Origin: Bordetella parapertussis
GTDB lineage: Bacteria > Pseudomonadota > Gammaproteobacteria > Burkholderiales > Burkholderiaceae_C
Direction: 5' to 3'
DNA length: 18,161 nt
NCBI GenBank assembly: GCA_945871945.1
Contig: CAMBXY010000011.1
Coordinates: 1 to 18,161, forward strand
Both the position numbers and the translations under genes were made by a program. The notes below the pieces were generated by a model that searched no databases, had not been told where the DNA came from, and worked only from the letters and a program-made list of their open reading frames with translations. Below are positions 7,340 through 18,161 of this stretch, piece by piece (the stretch's first letter is position 1; every line of letters begins with the position of its first letter).

Positions 7340-7861
7340 ATGAACATAACACCAGACTGCGTTGTTGCCCTGACCTGGGTGCTGAAAGATGCCCAAGGCC
7401 AAATTTTGGATGAACTCGACGACCCCGTGGAGTTTTACCTTGGGGGGCATGATTTACTCGACAAAATCCAATTGGCTTTGCAAGAACACCAAGTCGGCGA
7501 TCAACTGGATTTGCATTTAGAACCCGAGGAAGCTTTTGGTGACTTCAACGAAGAGTTGATTTTTTTAGAGCCTCGCCACTTGTTTCCTGCTGAACTCGAG
7601 GAAGGTATGACCATAGAGGGCCATGCCCTGCCCTCGGCCTGCAGTCCTGACGTGCCCAAAGATGTTATTTACACAGTGACAGATATTTACCCAGAACATG
7701 TGGTGATGGATGGCAACCATCCTTTGTCGGGCATGGCTTTGCGAATTTCCCTCACCATCACGGGCGTGCGAGCGCCAACCCAACCAGAGAAAACCCACGG
7801 CACCTGCGGCTCGGGGTTTTTTACCTTACCTAGTTTGCCCGGCAACGATACCTTGCACTAA
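7340..7861 (+). CDS. slyD: FKBP-type peptidyl-prolyl cis-trans isomerase, SlyD-like
   Basis: Two-domain prolyl isomerase and chaperone of the SlyD family, 173 residues. The FKBP part is split around an inserted-flap domain: the first FKBP strands hold VVALTWVLKDAQG and FYLGGHDLLDKIQLAL (32-47), then EPEEAFGDF at 61-69, the inserted flap at about 75-120, and the return signature MDGNHPLSGMALR at 123-135. The start is ATG 7340, matching the family; the frame is open further upstream to a GTG at 7289, but that would overlap roxA. No Shine-Dalgarno sequence is visible. The long His/Cys-rich metal-binding tail of E. coli SlyD is absent; the C-terminus is short with one Cys and few His. A role in nickel delivery is therefore less likely than in E. 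coli. It converges on dut with a 6-base gap. Confidence 0.92.
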   Translation: MNITPDCVVALTWVLKDAQGQILDELDDPVEFYLGGHDLLDKIQLALQEHQVGDQLDLHLEPEEAFGDFNEELIFLEPRHLFPAELEEGMTIEGHALPSACSPDVPKDVIYTVTDIYPEHVVMDGNHPLSGMALRISLTITGVRAPTQPEKTHGTCGSGFFTLPSLPGNDTLH

Positions 7862-7867
7862 AAATCT

Positions 7868-8317
7868 TCAACGCTTGCCGGTGGAGCCGTAACCACCAGC
7901 GCCTCTTTCGGTGGCGACATCAAACGCATCGACCAGATTGAATTGGGCTTGAACCACGGGCACGATGATCAGTTGCGCGATGCGTTCCATGGGTTCGATG
8001 GTGAAAGCCACGTCGCTGCGGTTCCATGCGCTGACCATGAGTTGGCCTTGGTAATCGCTGTCAATCAGCCCCACCAAATTACCCAAAACAATGCCGTGTT
8101 TGTGCCCTAAACCGGACCTAGGCAAGATCAGCGCGGCGTAGTTGGGGTCTTTTAAGTGGATCGCCATGCCGGTGGGCAGCAATTGCCACGCATTGGCTTG
8201 CAAGGTCAGCGCTTGGTCTAAGCATGCGCGTAAATCCAAGCCTGCGCTGCCGGGGGTGGCGTAGCTGGGCAGCATCTCGCGCAAGCGCTGGTCCATCACT
8301 TTCACATCCAATTTCAT
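7868..8317 (-). CDS. dut: Deoxyuridine 5'-triphosphate nucleotidohydrolase (dUTPase)
   Basis: Hydrolyses dUTP to dUMP and pyrophosphate, keeping uracil out of DNA and supplying dTMP synthesis. All five trimeric dUTPase motifs are present in 149 residues: GSAGLDLRA (23-31), PRSGLG (66-71), [11 protein letters not shown] (83-93, with the uridine-binding Tyr and catalytic Asp), ERIAQLI (111-117), and the mobile Gly-rich C-terminal arm [11 protein letters not shown] (137-147). The start at 8317 overlaps the end of coaBC by four bases (ATGA), so the two are translationally coupled, the arrangement common in Proteobacteria. Its stop lies only six bases from the slyD stop on the opposite strand and no terminator is seen between them, so transcripts from the two sides may overlap. 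Confidence 0.98.
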   Translation of the reverse strand: MKLDVKVMDQRLREMLPSYATPGSAGLDLRACLDQALTLQANAWQLLPTGMAIHLKDPNYAALILPRSGLGHKHGIVLGNLVGLIDSDYQGQLMVSAWNRSDVAFTIEPMERIAQLIIVPVVQAQFNLVDAFDVATERGAGGYGSTGKR

Positions 8318-9543
8318 ACCTGCCCTTTTGTCTTTGAACTGATACGCAGGGCAATGTCAGCGAGCAACTGTCGCGCCAAGATTAACTTTGCAGCTCTGGG
8401 TAACTCTTTTGCCCCCTGCTCATCGATGACCAGCAACGCGTTGTCATCTTGACCAAAAGTGGCTGGGCCTAAATTACCGATCATCAATGGCACGCCTTTG
8501 CGCTCACGTTTGGCTTGCGCTTGGGCTTGTAAGTAATGGGTTTCTGCTGCAAAGCCCACGCAGTACAGATCCCCCGCTTGGGAACGCGGGTGGGCAGCCA
8601 CATCGGCCAAGATATCTGGGTTCTCAACCCACTCAAAGCTTGGTAATCCTTCACTGCCTTTTTTGATCTTTTCAGTTGCAGCCTGCGCGGGACGCCAGTC
8701 GGCCACTGCCGCCGTCGCGATAAAAATGTCTGCGCGTTCAACTTGTGCCATCACCGCTGCATGCATTTCCAGCGCCGAACGCACATCGGTACGCGCCACG
8801 CCATAAGGCGTGGACAGGCTGACGGGGCCGGCCACCAGTTGCACACTTGCGCCGGCTTCATGGGCGGCCCGCGCCAAGGCAAAGCCCATTTTCCCGCTAG
8901 ACAAATTGGTGATGCCCCGCACCGGATCCATCGACTCATAAGTGGGACCGGCACTGATGAGAATTTTTTTACCTTGCAAAACCTTGGGCTGAAACAGAGC
9001 TGTTAATTCATACAGTAATTCATCGGGTTCAAGCATGCGCCCGTCTCCCACTTCGCCACAAGCCTGATCGCCTTGGCCCACGCCCAAGACGATAGCTCCG
9101 TCTTGGCGCAGTTGAGACATATTGCGTTGCGTCGCAGGATGCGCCCACATTTCTTTGTTCATAGCAGGTGCTAACAGCAAGGGCACGGTGTCTTGGGGCC
9201 TGGCCAAGCACATCAAGCTGAGCAAATCATCAGCGCGTCCGTGCAAAAGCTTGGCCATGAAGTCAGCGCTGGCAGGGGCAACCAGAATGGCATGGGCATT
9301 GCGCGTGAGATTGATGTGCGCCATGTTGTTGGGCTCGCGTGGATCCCATTGCGACACATAAACCGTTTGGTTGGACAAGGCTTGCATGGTCACAGGGGTG
9401 ACGAATTGGGCGGCCGCCTCGGTCATGACCACCTGCACTGTCGCGCCTTGTTTGACCAAAGCACGGCACAACTCTGCGGCTTTGTAGCAAGCAATTCCCC
9501 CGCTCAATCCCAGCACGATATGTTTGTTCGACAGATCACTCAT
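8314..9543 (-). CDS. coaBC: Bifunctional phosphopantothenoylcysteine decarboxylase / phosphopantothenate-cysteine ligase
   Basis: Carries two successive steps of coenzyme A synthesis: CTP-dependent ligation of 4'-phosphopantothenate with cysteine (CoaB) and FMN-dependent decarboxylation (CoaC). The N-terminal CoaC part has [12 protein letters not shown] (11-22), the catalytic His in NMAHINL (H76), [10 protein letters not shown] at 90-99, APAMNKEMW at 125-133, and the substrate-clamp Cys in [10 protein letters not shown] (C162). The CoaB part has [14 protein letters not shown] (196-209), [16 protein letters not shown] (278-285) and the lysine region KIKK at 292-295, with the ligase Lys near 293. 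I place the start at ATG 9543 ([13 protein letters not shown]), giving 409 residues; the open frame to 9732 crosses the divergent pyrG start and is not family-like. The CTP used by CoaB links it loosely to its divergent neighbour pyrG. Confidence 0.96.
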   Translation of the reverse strand: MSDLSNKHIVLGLSGGIACYKAAELCRALVKQGATVQVVMTEAAAQFVTPVTMQALSNQTVYVSQWDPREPNNMAHINLTRNAHAILVAPASADFMAKLLHGRADDLLSLMCLARPQDTVPLLLAPAMNKEMWAHPATQRNMSQLRQDGAIVLGVGQGDQACGEVGDGRMLEPDELLYELTALFQPKVLQGKKILISAGPTYESMDPVRGITNLSSGKMGFALARAAHEAGASVQLVAGPVSLSTPYGVARTDVRSALEMHAAVMAQVERADIFIATAAVADWRPAQAATEKIKKGSEGLPSFEWVENPDILADVAAHPRSQAGDLYCVGFAAETHYLQAQAQAKRERKGVPLMIGNLGPATFGQDDNALLVIDEQGAKELPRAAKLILARQLLADIALRISSKTKGQV

Positions 9544-13482
<3,939 letters not shown>

Positions 13483-13503
13483 ACCCGACCTGAATCAGTA
13501 TTT

Positions 13504-13776
13504 ATGCGTCGTCCCATCCCTGTCATTTTGCTTACCCTGTTTGTGGTTTTTCAACTGCAACTGTGGTTGGGTCGTGGCAGCGTACCCGATGTGTGGCGAC
13601 TGCGTCAGCAATACCAAACACAAATTGCACAAAACTCCCAAGCCGAACTCAAGCTCGAGCGCATGCGTGCCGAGCTTCGCGACTTGCGCGACGGCATGGA
13701 AATGGTGGAAGAGCGTGCCCGTGGCGAAATTGGCATGGTCAAGCCCAACGAAATATTTGTACATATAGCCAAATAA
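13504..13776 (+). CDS. ftsB: Cell-division protein FtsB (septum formation initiator)
   Basis: Small bitopic inner-membrane protein of the divisome, which with FtsL and FtsQ links the Z-ring to septal peptidoglycan synthesis. It has 90 residues with a short cytoplasmic N-terminus (MRRP), one membrane segment at about 5-23 (IPVILLTLFVVFQLQLWLG), then a periplasmic coiled coil of heptad-like charged and Leu residues (about 30-70), and the family-typical end EERARGEIGMVKPNEIFV (70-87). The start follows the eno stop by 21 bases and no clear Shine-Dalgarno sequence is present. The eno-ftsB pairing is conserved across Proteobacteria and, with the topology, makes the assignment solid despite low sequence conservation in this family. 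Confidence 0.93.
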   Translation: MRRPIPVILLTLFVVFQLQLWLGRGSVPDVWRLRQQYQTQIAQNSQAELKLERMRAELRDLRDGMEMVEERARGEIGMVKPNEIFVHIAK

Positions 13777-13783
13777 GGCATCA

Positions 13784-14194
13784 ATGCAAATAGTTTTGCT
13801 CGGGCTCTCACAGCCCCGAATGCAAGAACTGACAACGGTTTTAGCGCAAGCCTTAGCGCCTGTGCTCACGGGTGTTTCTTTACTTACACCAGACAAATCT
13901 GAAGAGTGGAGGCCACCCCCTTTGCCCTATCGCATCATGTTGTTCTCAAGCAAGCATCAAGACAACTGCACAGCATTGTGGCGAAACACGCTGATCTTGC
14001 AGGGCTTGCCTTTTCAAGTCATACAGATAAGCGACGCGGCTTGGGTGAAGCAGTGCTTACAGGCGCTGTTGCCGCTTGAGTCAGTCAAGGGTATGGGGTG
14101 CCAAGAAGTGCCTGCGCGCTGGCAAGGTATGTGCGAAACCTGCAGCGACCCTGATTGCGAGCGGCGTCTTTTCTCGGGCTTATTGCAAGGCTGA
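13784..14194 (+). CDS. Hypothetical protein with a C-terminal Cys cluster
   Basis: I do not recognise this 136-residue protein. It starts seven bases after ftsB with AAGG at 13775-13778 as ribosome binding site, so it is very likely expressed with ftsB. There is no membrane segment or lipobox. The N-terminal half reads as an alpha/beta fold (MQIVLLGLS, a helix, then YRIMLFSSKH and LPFQVIQISDAAW), and residues 72-95 form another strand-helix. The C-terminal end is Cys-rich: one Cys in GMGCQEVPARW, then CETCSDPDCERR, a C-x2-C-x4-C spacing that could bind a metal or be redox-active. Its last 15 bases overlap the hslO stop region on the opposite strand. It may be a family-restricted (Burkholderiales) protein. 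Function is unknown. Confidence 0.8.
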   Translation: MQIVLLGLSQPRMQELTTVLAQALAPVLTGVSLLTPDKSEEWRPPPLPYRIMLFSSKHQDNCTALWRNTLILQGLPFQVIQISDAAWVKQCLQALLPLESVKGMGCQEVPARWQGMCETCSDPDCERRLFSGLLQG

Positions 14195-15166
14195 AGGGCC
14201 AGGCGGCTGAATATCTGACTGGGCAAATAACTGAGCTGCATCCACCGCGTCATAACGGTATTGCTGACCACAAAAGTCGCATCCCACTTCGATCAAAGCG
14301 CGTTCAGCCAAGATACTGTTGGCTTCTTCTTCACCCAAGCCACGCAACATATTGCTGACCCTGTCGCGGTTACAAGAACAAGCAAAACGCGGCGCGTCTT
14401 CACCCAATTCCGGCTCAAAGCGACGCAGGGTCTCTTGCCAAAACAATCGGTGCAAGATTTTGTCGCTTGAGAGCGTAAGCAGTTCTTCGCTGGTCAAGCT
14501 TTGCGCCAATATGGCAATGCGGTTGTAGTCTTCATTTCGACCAATCTGGTCCTCATCGGCCATGCTCTGTTTGCCGGCCAAATTGGCAGCGCCATGCATG
14601 GGCAGGCGTTGAATCAGCAAGCCCGCGGCTGTTTCGTCATTGGCGGCCAAGACCAAGGTGGTGTCGAGTTGCTCGCTTTGCAACATGTAATGCGCCAGCA
14701 CATCGCTGAAACGCTTGATCGCTTGGCCTTGGTCATCATACAAAGGCACCACACCTTGATAGGGCTGCTGCCCAGGGCGACGCCCTAGGGGGTCTAGGGT
14801 GATGGCACAGCGCCCCAGATTACGCTGATTGGCCATGTCGGCCAGACCCATGCTTGGCTGCACTTCGCCAATGGTTTTGGCGGTAGCACGAAACCGCATA
14901 TCCGATTGAACTTCCACCACCGCCAATTTCAAAGGGCCCTCGCCCATCATTTGCAAGACCAAGGCTCCATTGAATTTGATGTTGGCTTGCATCAGCACCG
15001 CCGCAGCGGTCATTTCACCCAGTAAAGCGCGAACCGCTTGGGGGTAAGCACCGGTTTCAGCATTGGCTGCGCGTTTGGCCAGCACGGTTTGCCAACTGTC
15101 GGTCAAGCGCACCAAGACACCGCGAACCGGAAGACCTTCAAATAAAAATTTATGCAGTTCGCTCAT
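14180..15166 (-). CDS. hslO: Hsp33 redox-regulated chaperone
   Basis: Cytosolic holdase chaperone, inactive when reduced with zinc bound and activated by oxidative unfolding. The mature start is ATG 15166, which overlaps the upstream gene's stop by four bases (ATGA); it gives MSELHKFLFEGLPVRGVLVRL, the family N-terminus, and 328 residues. An open frame continues to 15424 but only inside the gamma-CA gene. The N-terminal substrate-binding domain includes LLGEMTAAAVLMQANIKFNG and LVLQMMGEGPLKL. The C-terminal redox switch carries all four zinc cysteines as CSC (C263, C265) and CDFC (C296, C299). The protein ends in a Gln/Pro tail (IQPPGPSALQ). Its 3' end overlaps the convergent hypothetical gene by 15 bases. 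No terminator is visible. Confidence 0.97.
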   Translation of the reverse strand: MSELHKFLFEGLPVRGVLVRLTDSWQTVLAKRAANAETGAYPQAVRALLGEMTAAAVLMQANIKFNGALVLQMMGEGPLKLAVVEVQSDMRFRATAKTIGEVQPSMGLADMANQRNLGRCAITLDPLGRRPGQQPYQGVVPLYDDQGQAIKRFSDVLAHYMLQSEQLDTTLVLAANDETAAGLLIQRLPMHGAANLAGKQSMADEDQIGRNEDYNRIAILAQSLTSEELLTLSSDKILHRLFWQETLRRFEPELGEDAPRFACSCNRDRVSNMLRGLGEEEANSILAERALIEVGCDFCGQQYRYDAVDAAQLFAQSDIQPPGPSALQ

Positions 15167-15687
15167 GCGATTTTTGTCAATCCATTTTTGAAACGCAAAG
15201 CGTTTTGTATGTAGTGCTTGGCGCTCATGCGCAAGCCTTCGATTTGTTCGGGGGTGAGTTCGCGCACCACCTTGGCAGGAGTACCCATGATCAGACTGCC
15301 ATCGGGAAACGCTTTGCCCTCGGTGACCACCGAGCCCGCACCCACCACACAATGGCGACCGATGCGCGCACCATTCAAAACCACTGCGCCAATACCAATC
15401 AGACTCTCGTCGCCAATGGTGCAACCGTGAAGCATGCCTTGGTGGCCCACAGTCACATGTTTACCCACCACCACTGGCAAGCCAATGTCAGCGTGGATAA
15501 CCGCCAAATCCTGCACATTGCTGCCTTCACCTATGTGGATGGTCTCGGTGTCGCCGCGCAAAACCGCGCCAAACCAAACACTGGTGTGGGCCGCCAAGGT
15601 GATCGCACCCATGACTTGCGCAGTGTCTGCCACCCAAGCTGTGGGGTCGATCTGGGGGGAGTGGTCGTCAAGTTGATAAATGGCCAT
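15163..15687 (-). CDS. Gamma-carbonic anhydrase family protein (hexapeptide-repeat)
   Basis: Left-handed beta-helix protein of 174 residues, built from hexapeptide repeats (IGEGSNV, VVGKHV, IGDESLIGIGAVVLNGARIG, VVGAGSVV), in the YrdA/PaaY/CaiE group. The three metal-binding histidines of gamma-carbonic anhydrases are in place: H65 (VIHADIG), H82 and H87 (GHQGMLHGC). The conserved VLRGDTE is at 42-48. Whether it hydrates carbon dioxide or acts on another small substrate such as a CoA thioester cannot be told. The C-terminal helix (LTPEQIEGLRMSAKHYIQNAL) is typical. The start at ATG 15687 gives the usual MAIYQLDDHSPQID; no Shine-Dalgarno sequence is visible. The gene overlaps hslO by four bases and is divergent from the DUF455 gene. 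Confidence 0.93.
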   Translation of the reverse strand: MAIYQLDDHSPQIDPTAWVADTAQVMGAITLAAHTSVWFGAVLRGDTETIHIGEGSNVQDLAVIHADIGLPVVVGKHVTVGHQGMLHGCTIGDESLIGIGAVVLNGARIGRHCVVGAGSVVTEGKAFPDGSLIMGTPAKVVRELTPEQIEGLRMSAKHYIQNALRFKNGLTKIA

Positions 15688-15710
15688 GGTGTAGTTGTTC
15701 GCTTAAGGTT

Positions 15711-15724
15711 TCTACAATTGTAGA
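15711..15724. promoter_or_regulatory. Perfect 14-base palindrome in the gamma-CA / DUF455 divergent region
   Basis: TCTACAATTGTAGA is its own reverse complement and fills the end of the 38-base gap, ending one base before the DUF455 ATG. It contains a TACAAT (-10-like) hexamer on each strand: 15713-15718 plus and 15717-15722 minus. A plus-strand start from that box would fall at about 15725-15726, giving a leaderless DUF455 mRNA. No good -35 element is seen on either side. An operator for a dimeric regulator covering both promoters is an equally good reading. Confidence 0.5.
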
Positions 15725-15725
15725 G

Positions 15726-16556
15726 ATGGAATTAAGAGAAGCCGCTTACAGCGCATTGTGCGAAACCCAGGCCGCTGACAAAGTGCAGGCGGTTCAACTG
15801 CTTTGGGCCCAGCGTGAAACACTGGCTTTGGATACCCAAGCCCTGATGCAAGACGCCAGCCACAAGGCGCCAGGTCGACCCGACAAACCGCTGCTGCAAA
15901 ACCCGCAACACGTGCCACAGCGTTCGGTGCACACCGACAAAGGTTTAGCAGCTTTGGTGCACTCGGTGTGCCATATCGAATTCAATGCCATCAACTTGGC
16001 GCTGGACGCGGTTTGGCGCTTCGCTGGTTTGCCTGAGGCTTATTACCAAGATTGGCTCAGCGTGGCCTATGAAGAGTCCACCCATTTTGTGCTGCTGCAA
16101 AACTTGTTAGACCGAATGGGGTATGCCTATGGCGACTTCGCCGCCCACGACGGTTTGTGGTCTATGTGCGAAAAAACCGCCGGCGATGTACTTGCCCGCA
16201 TGGCCTTGGTACCGCGCACCTTGGAGGCGCGAGGCTTGGATGCCACGCCGCTGATACAAGCCAAATTGTTGTTGTCCGCTTCCCCGCACGCCAAAGCTTT
16301 TCAGTCGGTGCTGGACACCATTTTGCGCGACGAAGTAGGCCATGTGGCAATAGGCAACCACTGGTTCAGGCATCTGTGTGATGCGCATGGCCTTGACCCT
16401 TTAAGCCACTACCCTTTGTTGGTCCAGCATCATGCCGCACCGCGCTTAAAGCCCCCCTTCAACTCCTCAGCGCGCTTGGCAGCAGGTTTCACCCAAGAGG
16501 AAATTGACTGGCTGATGGCGCAACGCTTAACAATGCCTCTAGCCTCACACACTTAG
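15726..16556 (+). CDS. DUF455 ferritin-like protein
   Basis: Ferritin-like four-helix protein of the DUF455 family, 276 residues, possibly a non-haem di-iron enzyme of unknown reaction, distantly similar to MiaE-type tRNA hydroxylases. Carboxylate and His candidates for a di-iron centre lie in the helices: HSVCHIEFNAINL (79-91, with E85), YEESTHF (115-121, E117 and H120) and LRDEVGHVAIGNHWF (200-214, E203 and H206). These are E-x2-H-type helix motifs as in the ferritin-like superfamily. The start ATG at 15726 gives the family-like MELREAA. There is no Shine-Dalgarno sequence; the bases before it are the palindrome at 15711-15724. It overlaps the convergent xerD by four bases. Members are often annotated as ferritin-like domain-containing protein; the reaction is unestablished. 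Confidence 0.88.
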   Translation: MELREAAYSALCETQAADKVQAVQLLWAQRETLALDTQALMQDASHKAPGRPDKPLLQNPQHVPQRSVHTDKGLAALVHSVCHIEFNAINLALDAVWRFAGLPEAYYQDWLSVAYEESTHFVLLQNLLDRMGYAYGDFAAHDGLWSMCEKTAGDVLARMALVPRTLEARGLDATPLIQAKLLLSASPHAKAFQSVLDTILRDEVGHVAIGNHWFRHLCDAHGLDPLSHYPLLVQHHAAPRLKPPFNSSARLAAGFTQEEIDWLMAQRLTMPLASHT

Positions 16557-17461
16557 CCCCTTGGGTGATGTTGCGCATGCAGCGCTTTGAGCCGCTCCTT
16601 GGCCACGTGGGTGTAAATGGTGGTGGTGGAAATGTCTGAATGCCCCAAGAGCATTTGCACCGCACGCAAATCTGCGCCATGGTTAAGTAAATGGGTGGCA
16701 AAAGCGTGGCGCAAAGTGTGCGGCGACAGGGGCACATGAATATTCGCCAAGAGCGCGTATTTTTTGATGAGCTTCCAAAACATCACCCGCGACATGGCCG
16801 CGCCACGCTGGGTGACAAACACCGCAGGCGCGTTGTGCTTGCCCAGCAGCGCAGGGCGTGATTGGTGGAGGTATTTCTCCAAGCTGTCTGCGGCTTCTTC
16901 ACCAAAAGGCACCAGACGTTCTTTGTTGCCTTTGCCGGTAATGCGCAGCACGCCTTCGCGTAAATTGAGCGAGAGCATGGGCAGGTCGACCAACTCGCTG
17001 ACGCGCAAACCACTGGCGTAGAGCAACTCCAACATGGCACGGTCGCGCAAGCCCAAATCGGTCTCTGTATCGGGGGCCGCCAGCAATGCCTCGACCTGCG
17101 TCTCGCTCAAGGTTTGGGGGAAACGCGTGGCTTGTCGTGCAGTGAGCAATTTCAGTGTGGGGTCTAGGCTTAAGTGTTTTTCACGCAAAGCCCATCGGTA
17201 AAACCGCCGCAACACGGTCAAGCGCCGGTTGGCTGTGCTGGCGCGGGTGTGCGCGTGTTGATCGGCAAAATAAGCTTGCACATCATGTTCGCCAGCAACT
17301 TCCAGTTGCAAAGAATGCGTCTCTAACCACTGAGCAAAAGCTTGTATGTCGCGCCTGTAGGCTGACAAGGTGTTGCTCGACAAGCCGTCTTCCAGCCACA
17401 GGGCACCTACAAAAATTTCCACCAAGGGGTGGGACTTAGTCGAGGTGGAGCTTTTGGGCAT
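16553..17461 (-). CDS. xerD: Site-specific tyrosine recombinase XerD
   Basis: With XerC it resolves chromosome dimers at dif during division. The 302-residue length is typical. The N-terminal SAM-like core-binding domain (about 12-100) has LSSNTLSAYRRDIQAF, and the catalytic domain (about 115-300) carries the full set: R153 (ASGLRVSEL), K177 (TGKGNKERLVP), H248 and R251 (SPHTLRHAFATH), H274 (LLGHSDIS) and nucleophile Y283 (TTIYTHV). I call XerD rather than XerC from the overall look of the C-terminus and the LSPHTLRHAFATHLLNHG block. The ATG at 17461 has AAAGG about seven bases upstream; it lies inside the end of the Bug gene, overlapping by 26 bases, so the two are probably coupled. It is a housekeeping recombinase rather than a mobile-element integrase, as no element is present. 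Confidence 0.93.
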   Translation of the reverse strand: MPKSSTSTKSHPLVEIFVGALWLEDGLSSNTLSAYRRDIQAFAQWLETHSLQLEVAGEHDVQAYFADQHAHTRASTANRRLTVLRRFYRWALREKHLSLDPTLKLLTARQATRFPQTLSETQVEALLAAPDTETDLGLRDRAMLELLYASGLRVSELVDLPMLSLNLREGVLRITGKGNKERLVPFGEEAADSLEKYLHQSRPALLGKHNAPAVFVTQRGAAMSRVMFWKLIKKYALLANIHVPLSPHTLRHAFATHLLNHGADLRAVQMLLGHSDISTTTIYTHVAKERLKALHAQHHPRG

Positions 17462-18161
17462 GAACGACCTTTTTGTACACCTCGAACTCAGCCTTTAATT
17501 GCTGGGCAAATTGCTCTGGGGTATTGCCAATCACCTTGGACCCCGTGGCTTCGATGCGCTTGATCACCGCCGGGTCTTGCAGCACTTTCAGCACTGCAGC
17601 ATGGAGCTTTTGCACTAACTCCTTGGGCATGGCCTTGGGGCCGTAAATGCCGTAAAAAGCAGGACGGTTGACAGGCTCCAAGCCCAGTTCTTTGAAAGTG
17701 GGAACACCTGGCAAATCGGCCAGTCGCTCGGGGGCGGCCACCGCCATGGCCAGCAGTCGTTTGTCCTTGATGTGCGGCAAAGCCGAGGGCAGGTTGTCAA
17801 AAATAATCATTAACTGCCCACCCACCGTGTCGCGTAAAGCTGGACCGCCGCCGCTATAGGGAATATGCACGATGAAGGTTTGCGTCAGGTTTTTGAACAA
17901 CTCCATTTGCAAATGACCGATGCCGCCCGTGCCCGAAGACGCGTAGTCGTAATGCCCAGGTTTGCGCCTTAACTCGGTCAGTAATCCAGCAAAATCTTTG
18001 GCGGGAAATGCAGGGTTGACCGCCAGCACATTGGGTGTGGCGGCCATGTTGATGATGGGCGAAAAATCCTTCAACGGGTCATAGGGAACTTTGGGGTTGA
18101 TAGCGGGATTGGTCGAGGTACTTGATGCTGTAGCCAAGCCCAAGGTATAGCCGTCCGCTGT
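17436..18161 (-). CDS. Bug/TctC-family tripartite tricarboxylate receptor, 5' partial
   Basis: Periplasmic solute-binding protein of the Bug (TTT) family, hugely expanded in Burkholderiales; ligands are typically small organic acids but cannot be predicted here. The frame is open to the window end, so the signal peptide and N-terminal lobe lie outside. The visible part begins in the DGYTLGLAT region and continues through YDPLKDFSPI, VLAVNPAFPAKDFAGL, LKHYDYAS-like SSGTGGIGHLQ, IPYSGGGPALRDTVGGQLMIIFDN and PGVPTFKELGLEPVN, all family signatures. The C-terminus holds ALRKVL-like helices and ends in AQKLHLD. It has no transporter membrane genes in view, which is usual for orphan Bug proteins. 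Its stop overlaps the xerD start by 26 bases. Confidence 0.93.
   Translation of the reverse strand, partial: TADGYTLGLATASSTSTNPAINPKVPYDPLKDFSPIINMAATPNVLAVNPAFPAKDFAGLLTELRRKPGHYDYASSGTGGIGHLQMELFKNLTQTFIVHIPYSGGGPALRDTVGGQLMIIFDNLPSALPHIKDKRLLAMAVAAPERLADLPGVPTFKELGLEPVNRPAFYGIYGPKAMPKELVQKLHAAVLKVLQDPAVIKRIEATGSKVIGNTPEQFAQQLKAEFEVYKKVVHAQKLHLD

Noticed and set aside
15167..15424. N-terminal extension of hslO
   Set aside because: It is the out-of-frame reading of the gamma-CA gene; the family start is at 15166.
16553..17461. Tyrosine recombinase as sign of a mobile element
   Set aside because: The protein is a standard XerD in length and motifs, and no attachment repeats, excisionase or phage genes are nearby.

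Overview
The window looks like core chromosome of a betaproteobacterium, most likely Burkholderiales, family Comamonadaceae (a freshwater Limnohabitans/Rhodoferax-like relative). This is inferred from the gene order coaBC-dut divergent from pyrG-kdsA-eno-ftsB, from dapA-bamC, from a Bug-type tripartite tricarboxylate receptor and from a DUF455 ferritin-like protein. No database search was possible, so genus-level placement is a guess. Coding density is very high. The longest stretch without a gene is the 157 bases at 5999-6155. No tRNA, rRNA, CRISPR array, insertion sequence, prophage or obvious island was seen.

Layout. (1) 1-4153, plus strand: a tight five-gene run of a short-chain dehydrogenase (5' end outside the window), a small SAM methyltransferase, dapA (lysine/diaminopimelate synthesis), bamC (outer-membrane protein assembly lipoprotein) and a YycJ/WalJ-like metallo-beta-lactamase-fold hydrolase. 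(2) 4170-7307, minus strand: an acyl-CoA synthetase, a tiny Ala/Pro-rich lipoprotein with its own terminator, and a RoxA-type cupin ribosomal oxygenase. (3) 7340-7861, plus strand: a SlyD-like FKBP prolyl isomerase, head-to-head with roxA. (4) 7868-9543, minus strand: coaBC and dut, overlapping by 4 bases. (5) 9617-14194, plus strand: pyrG, kdsA, eno, ftsB and an unrecognised Cys-containing small protein, all closely spaced and probably largely co-transcribed. (6) 14180-15687, minus strand: a gamma-carbonic anhydrase-like hexapeptide protein followed by hslO (Hsp33). (7) 15726-16556, plus strand: the DUF455 protein, divergent from (6) across a 38-base gap that holds a perfect 14-base palindrome. 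(8) 16553-18161, minus strand: xerD preceded by a Bug receptor whose 5' end lies beyond the window.

Together the genes serve envelope building (dapA, bamC, kdsA), nucleotide and cofactor supply (pyrG, dut, coaBC), glycolysis (eno), division and chromosome resolution (ftsB, xerD), and protein quality or modification (slyD, hslO, roxA). I found no convincing undescribed multi-gene system. The points worth a second look are small: the palindrome between the gamma-CA and DUF455 genes, the unknown protein after ftsB, the pyrG leader, the compressed roxA/slyD divergent start region, and the terminator abutting the acyl-CoA synthetase start.
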